Assembly (NCBI GenBank): GCA_963715055.1 | Contig: CAVQRB010000018.1 | Location: 1 to 64,000, forward strand | Origin: CAVQRB01 sp963715055 | GTDB lineage: Bacteria > Pseudomonadota > Alphaproteobacteria > Rhodobacterales > Rhodobacteraceae | Length of the DNA stretch: 64,000 nucleotides | Direction: 5' to 3' | Notes under the pieces: model-generated | Databases searched by the model: none | Told to the model about the DNA's origin: nothing | The model's input: the letters and a program-made list of their open reading frames with translations, nothing else | Position numbers and translations under genes: made by a program | Part shown: positions 35,100 through 48,509 of the stretch, in pieces | Numbering within the stretch: the stretch's first letter is position 1 | How the letters are laid out: every line of letters starts with the position of its first letter

Positions 35100-35765
35100 T
35101 TACTGAAGAAGCCGCACCATTTCGGTGTAACCACGCGCTGTCGCATGCTGTAGCGGAGTGACACCGTCGTGATCGCCAATAGTCTTGTCTGCACCGGCGT
35201 CGACAAGGATCTCAACGGTCTTGATGTGATCCGGCCCGCCATCGCCAAGTACAACTGCCTCGATCAAAGCCGTCCAAGCCAGGTTATTAACATGATCCAG
35301 TGGCGCGCCGCCTTTGATCAGACGTGCAACGATCTCGTAGTGGCCAAGATGAGCGGCCGCAATGAGAGCGGTACCATCGTAGACGCTGGTAATCAGGTCC
35401 GGCTTGTTCCCAAGTTCCATCGCGAGAGACACCATCTCCGCGTCATTCGCCACGGCGGCAATGGTCAGCACATCGTAGAGGCGGTTTTCAAGTGCGTTCA
35501 TGTCTGCGCCGCCATTCGCAAGCGCCCTCAACGCGTCATCATGCGACGCGAAAGCGGCAACATGGGCAGGGGCGCGCCCCGCGCCGTCGCGGGCGTTCAG
35601 GTCAGCGCCCTTTGCGATCAGGCGGTTGATGTCCTCCACGCGCCCTTCGTGAGCAGCCAGATGAAGGCCCATATAGGACGCGATGTCGGAGGCGGATGGT
35701 GCGGTTTGTGCACTGGCTGCTCCGCTTAAGGCCAGTGCCACAACGATGATCAAGGAACGAAGCAC
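35100..35765 (-). CDS. exported ankyrin-repeat protein
   Basis: A 221-residue protein with a signal peptide ending GAASAQ and about five ankyrin repeats. Clear repeat cores are MGLHLAAHEGRVEDINRLIA, GRAPAHVAAFASHDDALRAL, GTALIAAAHLGHYEIVARLI and GVTPLQHATARGYTEMVRLL. Periplasmic ankyrin proteins often work beside redox or heme enzymes. It is 56 bases downstream of the GlcG/HbpS-like gene on the same strand and is probably cotranscribed with it. The partner is unknown. Confidence 0.85.
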   Translation of the reverse strand: MLRSLIIVVALALSGAASAQTAPSASDIASYMGLHLAAHEGRVEDINRLIAKGADLNARDGAGRAPAHVAAFASHDDALRALANGGADMNALENRLYDVLTIAAVANDAEMVSLAMELGNKPDLITSVYDGTALIAAAHLGHYEIVARLIKGGAPLDHVNNLAWTALIEAVVLGDGGPDHIKTVEILVDAGADKTIGDHDGVTPLQHATARGYTEMVRLLQ

Positions 35766-35821
35766 AAGACCCTCCTTTCGGATGAAGCGACCCGTCCCAA
35801 AAGGGACGGATCATTGATGAC

Positions 35822-36304
35822 CTATTCCGCGCCGATCGCATCAAGGCCTGCACGGGCGCAGGTTTCGTCAATGGCACCCGACGGCGCGCCACCGACACCG
35901 ATGCCACCGACCAAGGCGCCACCGATGCGGATCGGCAGACCACCCGCCTGGATGACCAGACGGCTGTCCATATCGCGCAGGCCGTCGTTTTCGGGATTTC
36001 CGCCTATGAAGCTCGCCAAGCCCGCCGTATCACGGCCCATACTGGCAGAGGTAAAGGCCTTGCCGGTGCTGGACCCAACAGTGTGCGGGCCTGCGTTGTC
36101 GGCACGCAGGATGGCCGTGGTAACGCCGCTGCGTGCGACAATCGCGACGCTGACGTTGTGCCCCTCGACAGAGCATGTATCGACGGCGGCTTGTGCGGCC
36201 TGGACCGCCATAGTGAGCGGCAAGTACGGTGCGGTCGGCAATTCCTGCGCAAATGCGGCAACAGGTGCCAAAAGAGTGGCGGCGAGTGAAAGCGTGCGGA
36301 TCAT
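35822..36304 (-). CDS. exported GlcG/HbpS-like heme-degrading or sensing protein (DUF336)
   Basis: A 160-residue protein. The signal peptide ends APVAAFAQ, and the rest is one GlcG/HbpS domain: AAQAAVDTCSVEGHNVSVAI, VVARSG-like VTTAILRADNAGPHTVGSST, KAFTSASMGRDTAGLA and GGLPIRIGGALVGGIGVGGA. Streptomyces HbpS, of the same family, binds heme and controls a sensor kinase. Here the gene lies 90 bases after a response regulator and its kinase, on the same strand. A cysteine pair (DTCSVEG and ETCARAG) may form a disulfide. Confidence 0.85.
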   Translation of the reverse strand: MIRTLSLAATLLAPVAAFAQELPTAPYLPLTMAVQAAQAAVDTCSVEGHNVSVAIVARSGVTTAILRADNAGPHTVGSSTGKAFTSASMGRDTAGLASFIGGNPENDGLRDMDSRLVIQAGGLPIRIGGALVGGIGVGGAPSGAIDETCARAGLDAIGAE

Positions 36305-36393
36305 CGGATACTTCCTTTTCTGAAATGATTATCCTTGTCTACATTCCATAGAGGGGGGCGGTATTCGTAGACTTCGCAGGCACCTGCGTAGTT

Positions 36394-37002
36394 CTACTGA
36401 TCTGCCTGCGCGTCCAGCCAATACCGCGTCAGCTCCGCCGCCGATGATGTGCCAGCCTTGGCGGCAATAGCGGCGCGGTGGCTTTCAACCGTGCGCGGTG
36501 ACAGCCCGAGCGCGTCCGCAATCTGCTTTGTGGTCAGACCCTTGGCGATCATGCCAAGCACCTCACGTTCGCGGGCCGAAAGGTGATTGACCAATGCCAC
36601 CGCTTCGGCACGCTCTTCGCTTTCTTGCTGCTGCATCTCAAGGGCGGCGTGGCCTTTTTGGATCGCGTCGATCAAGTCCTGTTCGCCTACTGGTTTACTC
36701 AGGAAATCTATTGCGCCATTGCGAAACGCCCGTCTGCACGCCTCGATGTCGCCGTGCCCGCTGATGACAACCGTGGGCCAGGTTATGCCCTGATCGGTGA
36801 GCTTCTCTTGCAGCTTCAGCCCCGAAATCGCGGGCATCCGGATATCGAGGATCAGACACCCCGGCGTCAACCCTGTCGCTTGGGCCAGGAAAGTTTCGGG
36901 CGAGGCAAAGCTGCGCACTTTCAAGCCAACCGTTTCCAGCAGAAGGGTCAGCGCATTGCGGACGGCTTCGTCGTCGTCAACGAGATAGACATGATTGCTC
37001 AT
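36394..37002 (-). CDS. two-component response regulator, FixJ/LuxR type
   Basis: A 202-residue regulator. The receiver domain has the acidic pocket VYLVDDDEAVRN, the phosphoacceptor Asp in LILDIRMPAISGL (near residue 54), the Thr/Ser position in VVISGHGD and the Lys in FLSKPVGEQDL. The C-terminal LuxR HTH reads LSAREREVLGMIAKGLTTKQ then IADALGLSPRTVESHRA. It overlaps the kinase stop by four bases, so the two form one signalling pair. Targets may include the downstream GlcG-like and ankyrin genes. Confidence 0.9.
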   Translation of the reverse strand: MSNHVYLVDDDEAVRNALTLLLETVGLKVRSFASPETFLAQATGLTPGCLILDIRMPAISGLKLQEKLTDQGITWPTVVISGHGDIEACRRAFRNGAIDFLSKPVGEQDLIDAIQKGHAALEMQQQESEERAEAVALVNHLSAREREVLGMIAKGLTTKQIADALGLSPRTVESHRAAIAAKAGTSSAAELTRYWLDAQADQ

Positions 37003-38513
37003 GGCGTCACGGCCTTGCTTGAAAGTGGCAGGGAGAGGCGGAACGTCGTCTCGGGCGCATCAGGAACAAGCACTATCTCGCCGCCCATTTCTTCTATCAG
37101 GCGTTGGCAGAGCGCCAGCCCAAGGCCCGTACCATCCAGTTTGCCAGTGACGAACGGCTCAAAAATGCGTGACCTGATATTCTCAGAGACGCCCGGGCCA
37201 TCATCAATGACATCAAGGGTTGCCAACCCACCATAGATATCAGTCCGGATCGTGACACGCGGGCTATCCGAGGCATCAAGCGCATTGCGGACAAGATTGA
37301 AAACAACCTGCTCCAACTCCACCGGATCCGCATCGACGAAGCTCAGATCACCGTGAAGTGACAAGGTGATCGTTGCCCCCTTGGTTTTGGCTTCCAATGC
37401 GAGGAGGTTTTGCACACTCTTTGCAGCATCATGAAGAGCACAAGGTTTTGACGGCGCGCGGTTTGGTTTGCTCCAACGCCGCAGCCGTTCAAGGATGTCC
37501 GCCGCGCGCTGTGCCTGCGTGACTGTGTCATCCAGTACTATGCCCAATCGATCCATATCTCTCCGTCGCACCAAATGCCGTCCGGCCTGCGCCTGGCTTA
37601 GGATGGCCGTCAGAGGTTGCGCCAGTTCGTGCGCCATTCCACTGGCCATTTCGCCCATAGCATTGACGCGCGAAGCATGGGCCAGCCGCGTTTCCTGCTC
37701 GCTGAGCTTAGCGCGTCCTTCAGCATCTCTTGTGCGAGCCCGTTGTCTGACGCCAAATGCGATCAAGGCGACTGATGCCGAAGCAAAGGAAATCGCGACC
37801 AAAGACTTGCCCAGAGGTAAGATGTCAGCCAGACGAATTCTCAGGGAACTCTCGAAGATCAAAGGTTGCGAAACACTGCCCAGGGGCTTCGAAAACCCCG
37901 CCCCGTCTGGCGCCAGCTTGCCCACCAGCGCCTCCTGACCATCGGGTGTCAGAAGACTCAGAGAAACCGACGGTTTTTGCCAGAAGTCATCATCGGTCGC
38001 AACCAGCGCGCGTGCATCGATGACCAGCACCAATCCATGGCGTGCCGCGTCTGTATTCGGCGTGCGCTTCACAAGCATATAGTGGTCCGGAATGCTTGGC
38101 ATTTGCTGCAATCGTAAAGCACCTGTTGAACGACGGGCCGTCTCGACAACGAGGGCGACATCTCCTGGCATCAGGCTGGGCCGCGTTTCAATGATGGGTT
38201 CCGACGGGTCAAACGGGACTACGTTCACGGATGCAATGCGCGGGTAAAACCGCATGATCGTTGCGGCAACGTCCAAGAGCAGGTCTTGGCGCTCGATCCC
38301 GCCTGCCACAAAGATCGCGGACAGCGACGTCAGGTGTGCATCGTGCTGATCTGCGCGTTGAGAGGCAAGACGATGCAGCGTAGCGCTTTTAGTGGTGAGT
38401 TCGCTCACCAAAGTCTGTCGTTCGGCAACCGCCAGACCACAAAGGGCGAGTGCAACGCCAAGCGCCCAGAACCACATGTAGCGAGGTATCAGATTTATGT
38501 TTGTCGACGTCAT
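36999..38513 (-). CDS. sensor histidine kinase (DctB-like layout)
   Basis: A 504-residue kinase with a membrane helix near residues 11-28, a periplasmic domain of about 200 residues (IASVNVVPFDPSEPI, DHYMLVKRT) and a second helix near 232-250. The catalytic parts are the H-box MGEMASGMAHELAQPLTAI, the N-box VVFNLVRNALDAS, the G1 box DVIDDGPGVS and the G2 box GTGLGLALCQRL. The layout is that of DctB/FixL-like kinases with an extracytoplasmic PAS/CHASE-type sensor. It should phosphorylate the LuxR-type regulator encoded next. The signal is not evident, but the nearby exported HbpS-like protein is a candidate partner. Confidence 0.88.
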   Translation of the reverse strand: MTSTNINLIPRYMWFWALGVALALCGLAVAERQTLVSELTTKSATLHRLASQRADQHDAHLTSLSAIFVAGGIERQDLLLDVAATIMRFYPRIASVNVVPFDPSEPIIETRPSLMPGDVALVVETARRSTGALRLQQMPSIPDHYMLVKRTPNTDAARHGLVLVIDARALVATDDDFWQKPSVSLSLLTPDGQEALVGKLAPDGAGFSKPLGSVSQPLIFESSLRIRLADILPLGKSLVAISFASASVALIAFGVRQRARTRDAEGRAKLSEQETRLAHASRVNAMGEMASGMAHELAQPLTAILSQAQAGRHLVRRRDMDRLGIVLDDTVTQAQRAADILERLRRWSKPNRAPSKPCALHDAAKSVQNLLALEAKTKGATITLSLHGDLSFVDADPVELEQVVFNLVRNALDASDSPRVTIRTDIYGGLATLDVIDDGPGVSENIRSRIFEPFVTGKLDGTGLGLALCQRLIEEMGGEIVLVPDAPETTFRLSLPLSSKAVTP

Positions 38514-38801
38514 GCGCTTACATTGCAGGTGGCGCGAAAAACACCAATCCGTATTTCTACGGTCAACTTAATCCGACCTTGCTTCGCCAATCAAAGAACG
38601 TATGCATCAACTCCGTTTAAGCACGTTGTACTATTGCGGTAACTCGAAGTTTCGCTATGTGCGCATCCGAGTCATTTAAGCCAAACGACGTGAAGGTCTG
38701 GACAACTCGCCAAACGTTGACGTGGCGTTGACATGGAATGCGCACAAGCAAAAAGCCCCGCGTGATGCGAGGCCTAAGACTTTGGTATTGTTCGGTATTT
38801 T

Positions 38802-38878
<77 letters not shown>

Positions 38879-38967
38879 ACAGTAGTGACCAATTATGACA
38901 TTGGATGAAGAGGTTCAACCCAAGAAGCAACAAAACTCAACGAAAAAACCAACTATTTTCGCGTGAT

Positions 38968-39783
38968 TCAACTGCGCCCACCATCTGCATTTTCCCAAAT
39001 CTCGCGAACCCATTCGGCAGGTAGGAGATACTGGCGAAACGCTTTCCATTTACGGTCCGATTTCAAGGATCGTTTGACATGGTCCTTGAACGAAAGGTGC
39101 GGAACAGACCCGTTGTATTGCCCTTTTATTGCATCCGGCGGGTTGAGCAGCCCGGCGAAGATCACGACGCGTGTTCCTTCTGGCGGCTTCGGCGGCAGGA
39201 AGAAATTCAAAGGAAAGAACGGGATACACTCAATCCGGAAATGACGGATCCAGCCCCTTGGCCAGAAGGTTACCCCACCTGGCGCATTCTTCGTGACAAA
39301 ATGTTGCTCGAAACGGAATTCATCAGCAACGGCTTGCGGATCGGCCGCAAAAAGAGCCTGGAGCGGCGCGAGCTTGCCGACCGGCATCCGGTAGATCGAG
39401 GTCTGACCGAGTTTATGAAGCGGTTTCGCCGGGTTACGGGCAAGGACAACATCCTCGGGTGAGCCAAACTCGAAGAACGGGTCGAGCGATCCGGTGATCA
39501 CAACATCCAGGTCCATGAAGAGGATTGGCCCGTCGAGATCGCCCAGTTTCGGCGCCCAGAGACGCGATTTTGGCCATTGACCGATCGTGTTCTTCGGCAT
39601 GAACCCCGGCATTTCAGGCAGGTCGAAGCAGTCGACTTCCGGGTGGATACCCGTACGGTCGTCGGTGAAACAGACAAAGCGGAAGGGTGGCGTGATGTTC
39701 GTCCGCACCATCTGATAGAGGCGATTTATGTACGGCGCGCCGTAGCGCGTACCCCAGTTGATGCAGATGATCTGTTTTTTCAT
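38968..39783 (-). CDS. glycosyltransferase-like protein between 5S rRNA and tRNA-fMet
   Basis: The ATG at 39783 gives 271 residues opening MKKQIICINWGTRYGAPYIN. A DxD-type site is visible in GPILFMDLDVVITGSLDPFF near residue 90, preceded by FRFVCFTDDRTG. This is the layout of GT-A fold transferases related to GT8 or capsule-type enzymes. The later GGVTFWPRGWIRHFRIECIP and the C-terminal Trp-rich stretch are conserved-looking but unassigned. It lies on the same strand as the rRNA operon, 96 bases after 5S, and could be read through from it. No signal peptide or membrane helix is seen. Confidence 0.7.
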   Translation of the reverse strand: MKKQIICINWGTRYGAPYINRLYQMVRTNITPPFRFVCFTDDRTGIHPEVDCFDLPEMPGFMPKNTIGQWPKSRLWAPKLGDLDGPILFMDLDVVITGSLDPFFEFGSPEDVVLARNPAKPLHKLGQTSIYRMPVGKLAPLQALFAADPQAVADEFRFEQHFVTKNAPGGVTFWPRGWIRHFRIECIPFFPLNFFLPPKPPEGTRVVIFAGLLNPPDAIKGQYNGSVPHLSFKDHVKRSLKSDRKWKAFRQYLLPAEWVREIWENADGGRS

Positions 39784-39879
39784 GACGCCACGCGTAGCAT
39801 TAGCCAAATAGACCAGCAAGCGGGATAATCATATTGGGGAAAGCATCGACAGAGAGATACATTTCAGAGGTTTTACTAG

Positions 39880-39995
39880 GTTTGGCAGTGACCTACTCTC
39901 CCACGTCTTAAGACGCAGTACCATCGGCGCGACGGCACTTAACTGCCGAGTTCGGGATGGGATCGGGTGTTTTGCTCGCGCTATGACCACCAAAC
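39880..39995 (-). rRNA. rrf: 5S ribosomal RNA
   Basis: The minus strand begins TTTGGTGGTCATAGCGCGAG and carries the CCGATCCCATCCCGAACTCG loop region of 5S rRNA, closing with a matching GCCAAAC end. Length is about 116 nt, normal for the group. The exact ends are estimated. Confidence 0.93.
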
Positions 39996-40086
39996 CATGA
40001 AAAACCTCTGTGTCCAAGTCATGCACGCTAACGTGCTGTGTATGCTTTTGATTTATCGTTCGAAGTCTTGCTTCTACTGGATCAAA

Positions 40087-42914
<2,828 letters not shown>

Positions 42915-43335
42915 GATCCAGAAAAAGAAAGACTTTCGTCAATCGCGACCCTCTCAGCTGGTAACTAAAAGATGGTCTTTATTCTGAACCAAAAGCATAC
43001 TTTTCCCGCCTGGTTCATTCGAACCAGACAATGAGCAATGCATGTAGCCGATCGTCCGTGCAGGAGATCGACGTCATTGCTCTGGTTAGTGTACTTGACT
43101 TGGACAACTCTGTTCGTTTCAGGCTGCATACGAAGGATTGGCCGAGGAAACAGCCGCACAATCGCTCGCCTCACCCCGAAGGGATCGGCACAAACCTGAG
43201 ATCCTTCTCCTACTCGAGGGGATCAAACAGTGTTGTATTGTATCTCTCTATACGATGTTAAAGACGATGACCGAAGCCATCTGCGTCCGATTGGACGGCT
43301 AAACACTGATCAGTGCTTAGCGATCAAATCGGTAA
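42915..43335 (-). other. rRNA spacer between tRNA-Ala and 23S
   Basis: A 421-base internal transcribed spacer. It should hold the leader half of the 23S processing stem. No tRNA or coding gene is seen in it; short frames on both strands have no support. Confidence 0.6.
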
Positions 43336-43411
43336 TGGTGGAGCCTAGGAGGATCGAACTCCTGACCTCCTGAATGCAAATCAGGCGCTCTCCCAGCTGA
43401 GCTAAGGCCCC
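43336..43411 (-). tRNA. tRNA-Ala (TGC)
   Basis: A 76-nt cloverleaf starting GGGGCCTTAGCTCAGCTGGG, with the anticodon TGC in TTTGCAT, a GTTCGATCC T-loop and an encoded CCA end. It lies in the spacer between 16S and 23S, as usual. Confidence 0.95.
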
Positions 43412-43430
43412 AAAATTTCCCGAAGGAATC

Positions 43431-43507
<77 letters not shown>

Positions 43508-43706
43508 AGTTGATTTTGCTCTGCAAAATCGACGTTGCCCGACAGGAGACTTGACATGCAAGTCCGCCGAGAGGGCCAAACGAGCCTGGGCCCGTGTGTT
43601 TTTACTGAAGAGATATGAGGACGGCTCGGTCCGATGTTTGAACAGCTTTGTTTGCTGTTCTTGCTAAGTGTTTCACGATCAAGAGCAAGCTCAAGATACT
43701 AGAAAC

Positions 43707-45176
<1,470 letters not shown>

Positions 45177-45966
45177 AAAAGCTGTTTCCAGCTTATCCTT
45201 GACGTTCGAACCTCTGCACATCGTCTTGTACCCATTACTGTAAAGTACAAGACAGTCTCTGTTTGTTGTGCTTCAGGTTTTCATAAGAAAACAAGAAACC
45301 GTCCAAACAGTGAAGCTGACACTCCATCATCGGGTTACCCCTAAGAGCGCGATATACAGACGTTGATCCATCGAATGAACCAAACCGCCCACATATCTCT
45401 TCAGATATTCATCAATTTCAAAGAGCGTAGAGGACAAAAGTGACAGTGTGCGCCCTATCTTCTTCGGCGCGCCCCGCCTCGATTACCTCTGATTTTATCG
45501 TTCCGCCGCGTTGCCGTCCGTTTCCGTGTGGCCCGTTCTGCGTCCCGTTGGTGCATCTCTGCGCCGCCGGTGAGGGGGGTTCTACGGTTACTGGCGGGGA
45601 CCCGCAACCCCTTTTTTTGCGAAACGTCATTTTTTTTACATGTTTCTGTTTATGCTATTACTTTCAATATGTTAGCCACACATTTTTTTCCTGGTCGGCT
45701 GGTTTGGCGCGAATTTTCCGGTTTACGGAAGGTAAGGATTCATGCCGGAATCGCTACATATAGCGTTATCCACAGACCTACCCCCAACAGGAACCGAGTC
45801 TTTTTCAATCCAATCCGTGAATCAGGCCCGGATTCCTTCCGACTCGCGTCGGATTCCTGTGCAGGCGGCACGTGATTCTTCCAAATGGTCAAAAAATAGC
45901 GCGAACTCGGGGGCGGCTCCGGCGCCAATACCGCCCGGTTTCACGCAATCAGCGCGCTGCTCGTTC
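45177..45966 (-). other. rRNA operon leader and promoter region, no protein gene
   Basis: About 790 bases between the 16S start and msrQ. Frames on both strands lack domains, start sites and codon bias. Besides the promoter described separately there is a short inverted repeat, TCCGAC-TCGC-GTCGGA, at 45838-45853. Confidence 0.6.
45579..45607 (-). promoter_or_regulatory. candidate rRNA promoter
   Basis: On the minus strand TTGCGG (45602-45607) and TAGAAC (45579-45584) are separated by 17 bases. An A-tract directly upstream (45611-45618) looks like an UP element. The site lies about 400 bases before the 16S start, a usual leader length for this group. Confidence 0.55.
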
Positions 45967-46614
45967 TCAAACCGACTGTTTTTTGCGCAAGCCTGGCAGT
46001 CGCAGCGCCAGCAAGCCCAGAATCGCCGCCATATAAAGGAGCGGCTCGATCTGAAACCCCTTCACCAGCATCACGAAATGCAGCCCCCCGAGAATCGCGG
46101 CGACATAGACCAGCCGATGCAGCTGACGCCAGCGCGGCCCCAAGCGGCGCAGGGAGATGTCATTGGACGTGAGCGCCAGCGGCACAAGCAGGACGAAACC
46201 CGCCATGCCGATGGTGATATAGGGACGTTTCACGATGTCGGCCCAGATCTGGCCCACAAGCTGCACGTCCAGGATCGCCCAGACCAGCAGATGACAGAGT
46301 ATATAGTAAAAGGCGACGAGCCCGATCGCGCGGCGAAACCGCATCAGGTTCACGCCAAGAAGCCGGCGCAGCGGCGTGACCGCCAGTCCGGCGATCAGGA
46401 ACTGCAAGGCGAGCTCGCCCAGACGATGCTCCAACTCCTTGATCGGCTCGACCCCTAGTCCGCCGGTCAGCCCGAGATAGAAGAAGTAGGGCGCGGGCAA
46501 CATGCACAGTATATAGACAGCCCACAAAGGTACCCGGCGGAGCCCACCGTTGAGGTGTTGCACGAGATCGCGGGCGACGTCCGCTCGCGTGCGATCAGGA
46601 ATACTGTCGCCCAC
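45967..46614 (-). CDS. msrQ: MsrQ, heme-binding membrane subunit of the MsrPQ methionine sulfoxide reductase
   Basis: A 215-residue protein with six membrane segments of the ferric-reductase-like (YedZ) type. Likely heme ligands are the His in LEHRLGELALQFLIAG, FYYILCHLLVW and RRLGPRWRQLHRLVYVAA, with a further His in GGLHFVMLVKG. It passes electrons from the quinone pool or flavins to MsrP in the periplasm, which repairs oxidised methionines. It starts nine bases after the msrP stop, and the pair is an operon. Confidence 0.9.
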   Translation of the reverse strand: MGDSIPDRTRADVARDLVQHLNGGLRRVPLWAVYILCMLPAPYFFYLGLTGGLGVEPIKELEHRLGELALQFLIAGLAVTPLRRLLGVNLMRFRRAIGLVAFYYILCHLLVWAILDVQLVGQIWADIVKRPYITIGMAGFVLLVPLALTSNDISLRRLGPRWRQLHRLVYVAAILGGLHFVMLVKGFQIEPLLYMAAILGLLALRLPGLRKKQSV

Positions 46615-46623
46615 CGGCCCGGC

Positions 46624-47532
46624 TCAGTAGAACTTCGCGAGGTCCATGCCTTCGTAAAGGCTCGCGACCTCCGCTTCGTAGCCATTGAACATCAGCGTGG
46701 GCACGCGCGGCGAGAAAAGCCCCCCGCCCACCTTGCGCTCCGTCGCCTGGCTCCAGCGCGGATGATCCACCGTCGGGTTGACGTTGGAATAGAAGCCGTA
46801 CTCGCGCGGCAGCAACTTTTCCCAGGATCCCACCGGCTGCTCATCGGTGACTGTGATCTTCACCACCGACTTGATCGATTTGAAGCCATACTTCCACGGC
46901 ACTACCAGACGCAGCGGCGCACCGTTCTGGTTCGGGATCGTCTTGCCGTAGATGCCCGTGGCCATGATCGTCAGCGGGTGCATCGCCTCATCCATGCGCA
47001 GCCCCTCCACATAGGGCCATTCGATGAAGGGCCGGTTCTGCCCGCGCATCTCCTCCGGGCGGTAGAGTGTTTCGAACCGGACGAACTTCGCATCCGCCTG
47101 CGCCCCCGCCAGCTGCAGCAGGTCGGCAAGCTCGAAGCCGTTCCACGGCACCACCATGGACCAGGCCTCGACGCAACGCAGGCGGTAGATGCGCTCCTCG
47201 ATGGTCATCGCCGCCATGATGTCCTGGAAATCGTAATCGCCCGGACGCTCCACCAGCCCGTCGATGGTCACACTCCAGGGCGTCGTCGTCATCTCATGTG
47301 CGTAGGTCGCGGGGTCCGACTTGTCGGTGCCGAATTCGTAGAAGTTGTTGTACTGCGTGATATCCTCGAAACTCGTAGGCTCGAGCGCCTCCTCGGTCGC
47401 AGCGCCCGCACGCCCCGCTGCGGCGAGACCGATCCCCGCAAGACCTGCCGCCATGAACTGGCGGCGGTTCTGGAAAACCGTGTAAGGCGTCACATCCGCC
47501 TGCGTGAGGGTATTGGACCAGCGTCGCGCCAT
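46624..47532 (-). CDS. msrP: MsrP, periplasmic molybdopterin methionine sulfoxide reductase
   Basis: A 302-residue sulfite-oxidase-fold enzyme. The N-terminus has a twin-arginine signal, NRRQFMAAGLAGIGLAAAG, in residues 22-42. The conserved Cys that binds molybdenum is in IYRLRCVEAWSMVVPWNGF (near residue 136). GAPLRLVVPWKYGFKSIKSV and PREYGFYSNVNP are further family stretches. Standard length. Together with MsrQ it reduces methionine sulfoxide in periplasmic proteins during oxidative stress. Confidence 0.92.
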   Translation of the reverse strand: MARRWSNTLTQADVTPYTVFQNRRQFMAAGLAGIGLAAAGRAGAATEEALEPTSFEDITQYNNFYEFGTDKSDPATYAHEMTTTPWSVTIDGLVERPGDYDFQDIMAAMTIEERIYRLRCVEAWSMVVPWNGFELADLLQLAGAQADAKFVRFETLYRPEEMRGQNRPFIEWPYVEGLRMDEAMHPLTIMATGIYGKTIPNQNGAPLRLVVPWKYGFKSIKSVVKITVTDEQPVGSWEKLLPREYGFYSNVNPTVDHPRWSQATERKVGGGLFSPRVPTLMFNGYEAEVASLYEGMDLAKFY

Positions 47533-47695
47533 GGCTCTCTCCTTATACTACTTGTTACAGCATCTAGTCGGTGTCGCGCCGATGCCCAAACGGTTTCGCC
47601 TCACATTTAAGGCACCGGGCTGAAACCTCGGCATCGTTTTTGCGCAGGATTGCCGCCCCGAGGCGCGGTCGATGATCGAAAAAACCGCAATGATC

Positions 47696-47711
47696 ATAAC
47701 GATTTCGTTAT
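47696..47711. promoter_or_regulatory. 16-bp near-perfect palindrome between divergent msrP and fasciclin genes
   Basis: ATAACGA-TT-TCGTTAT has perfect 7-base arms. It lies in the 330-base gap between msrP (minus) and the fasciclin gene (plus), 163 bases before the msrP start. It is a good candidate operator for an oxidative-stress regulator, which I cannot name. Confidence 0.55.
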
Positions 47712-47862
47712 TTGAAACGGAGTTGCCGCGCGGCTTAGGGCGCAGACCACCAAGGTCAATCCCGCTTTCGTCGATATCCCTCTGATCCAAATGCGGTTTC
47801 GCGGCGTTTCCCTATCAATGCCGAGCAAGGCAGACCTGAAAAGTCAAACCAAGGAGATCACC

Positions 47863-48339
47863 ATGATCCGTCGCAGCTTTCTGAGCCTCACCGCAGCCAT
47901 GTCCCTGATGGGCACCACCGCCTTCGCGGACGGGCATTCCAAAGATATCGTCGACACCGCCGTCAGCGCGGGCACCTTCACCACGCTCGTGGCCGCTGTC
48001 GAAGCCGCCGGTCTTGTCGATACGCTGAAAGGCGAAGGTCCATTCACCGTATTCGCGCCGACAGATGAAGCCTTTGCCGCCCTGCCGGAAGGCACCGTTG
48101 AAGGTCTGCTGAACGACATCCCGGCTCTGACCGCGATCCTGACCTACCACGTGGTACCGGGCAAGGTGATGTCGACCGACCTGACCGACGGCATGACCGC
48201 GGCCACCGTCAACGGCGCTGACCTCACCTTCGACCTCAGCGATGGCGTCAAGGTCAACGGCGCGACCGTGACCGCAGCCGACATCGAAGCCTCGAACGGC
48301 GTGATCCACGTCGTAGATACCGTCATCATCCCCGAGTAA
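47863..48339 (+). CDS. exported fasciclin (FAS1) domain protein
   Basis: The ATG at 47863 is preceded by AAGGAG and gives 158 residues. The signal peptide ends TTAFADG. The single FAS1 domain shows [20 protein letters not shown], the H1 box [17 protein letters not shown], the YHVVPGK stretch and a C-terminal [16 protein letters not shown]. Such small exported proteins are linked to adhesion or to stress regulons in alphaproteobacteria. A strong terminator follows 22 bases after the stop. Confidence 0.92.
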   Translation: MIRRSFLSLTAAMSLMGTTAFADGHSKDIVDTAVSAGTFTTLVAAVEAAGLVDTLKGEGPFTVFAPTDEAFAALPEGTVEGLLNDIPALTAILTYHVVPGKVMSTDLTDGMTAATVNGADLTFDLSDGVKVNGATVTAADIEASNGVIHVVDTVIIPE

Positions 48340-48361
48340 GCCCGGACATCGAAACCACGAC

Positions 48362-48390
48362 AAGGCCCTCCCTCCCGGAGGGCCTTTTTT
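48362..48390 (+). terminator. Rho-independent terminator of the fasciclin gene
   Basis: Stem AAGGCCCTCC (48362-48371) with GGAGGGCCTT (48377-48386), five-base loop, then a run of T to 48390. Confidence 0.88.
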
Positions 48391-48509
48391 GTGCTCCGCT
48401 CCAGCCGGGCAGAAAATTTTTGCCAACCACTGCTGAAACTAACGACTGCCGCCTGCCGTGACTGTCGAGTGAGGAATGCAACCTCATGTTCCAACAGGAA
48501 GGACTCGAC

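Noticed and set aside
45440..46458. Plus-strand frames upstream of the rRNA operon
   Set aside because: They lie over the rRNA promoter region and antisense to msrQ, with no domains or start sites.
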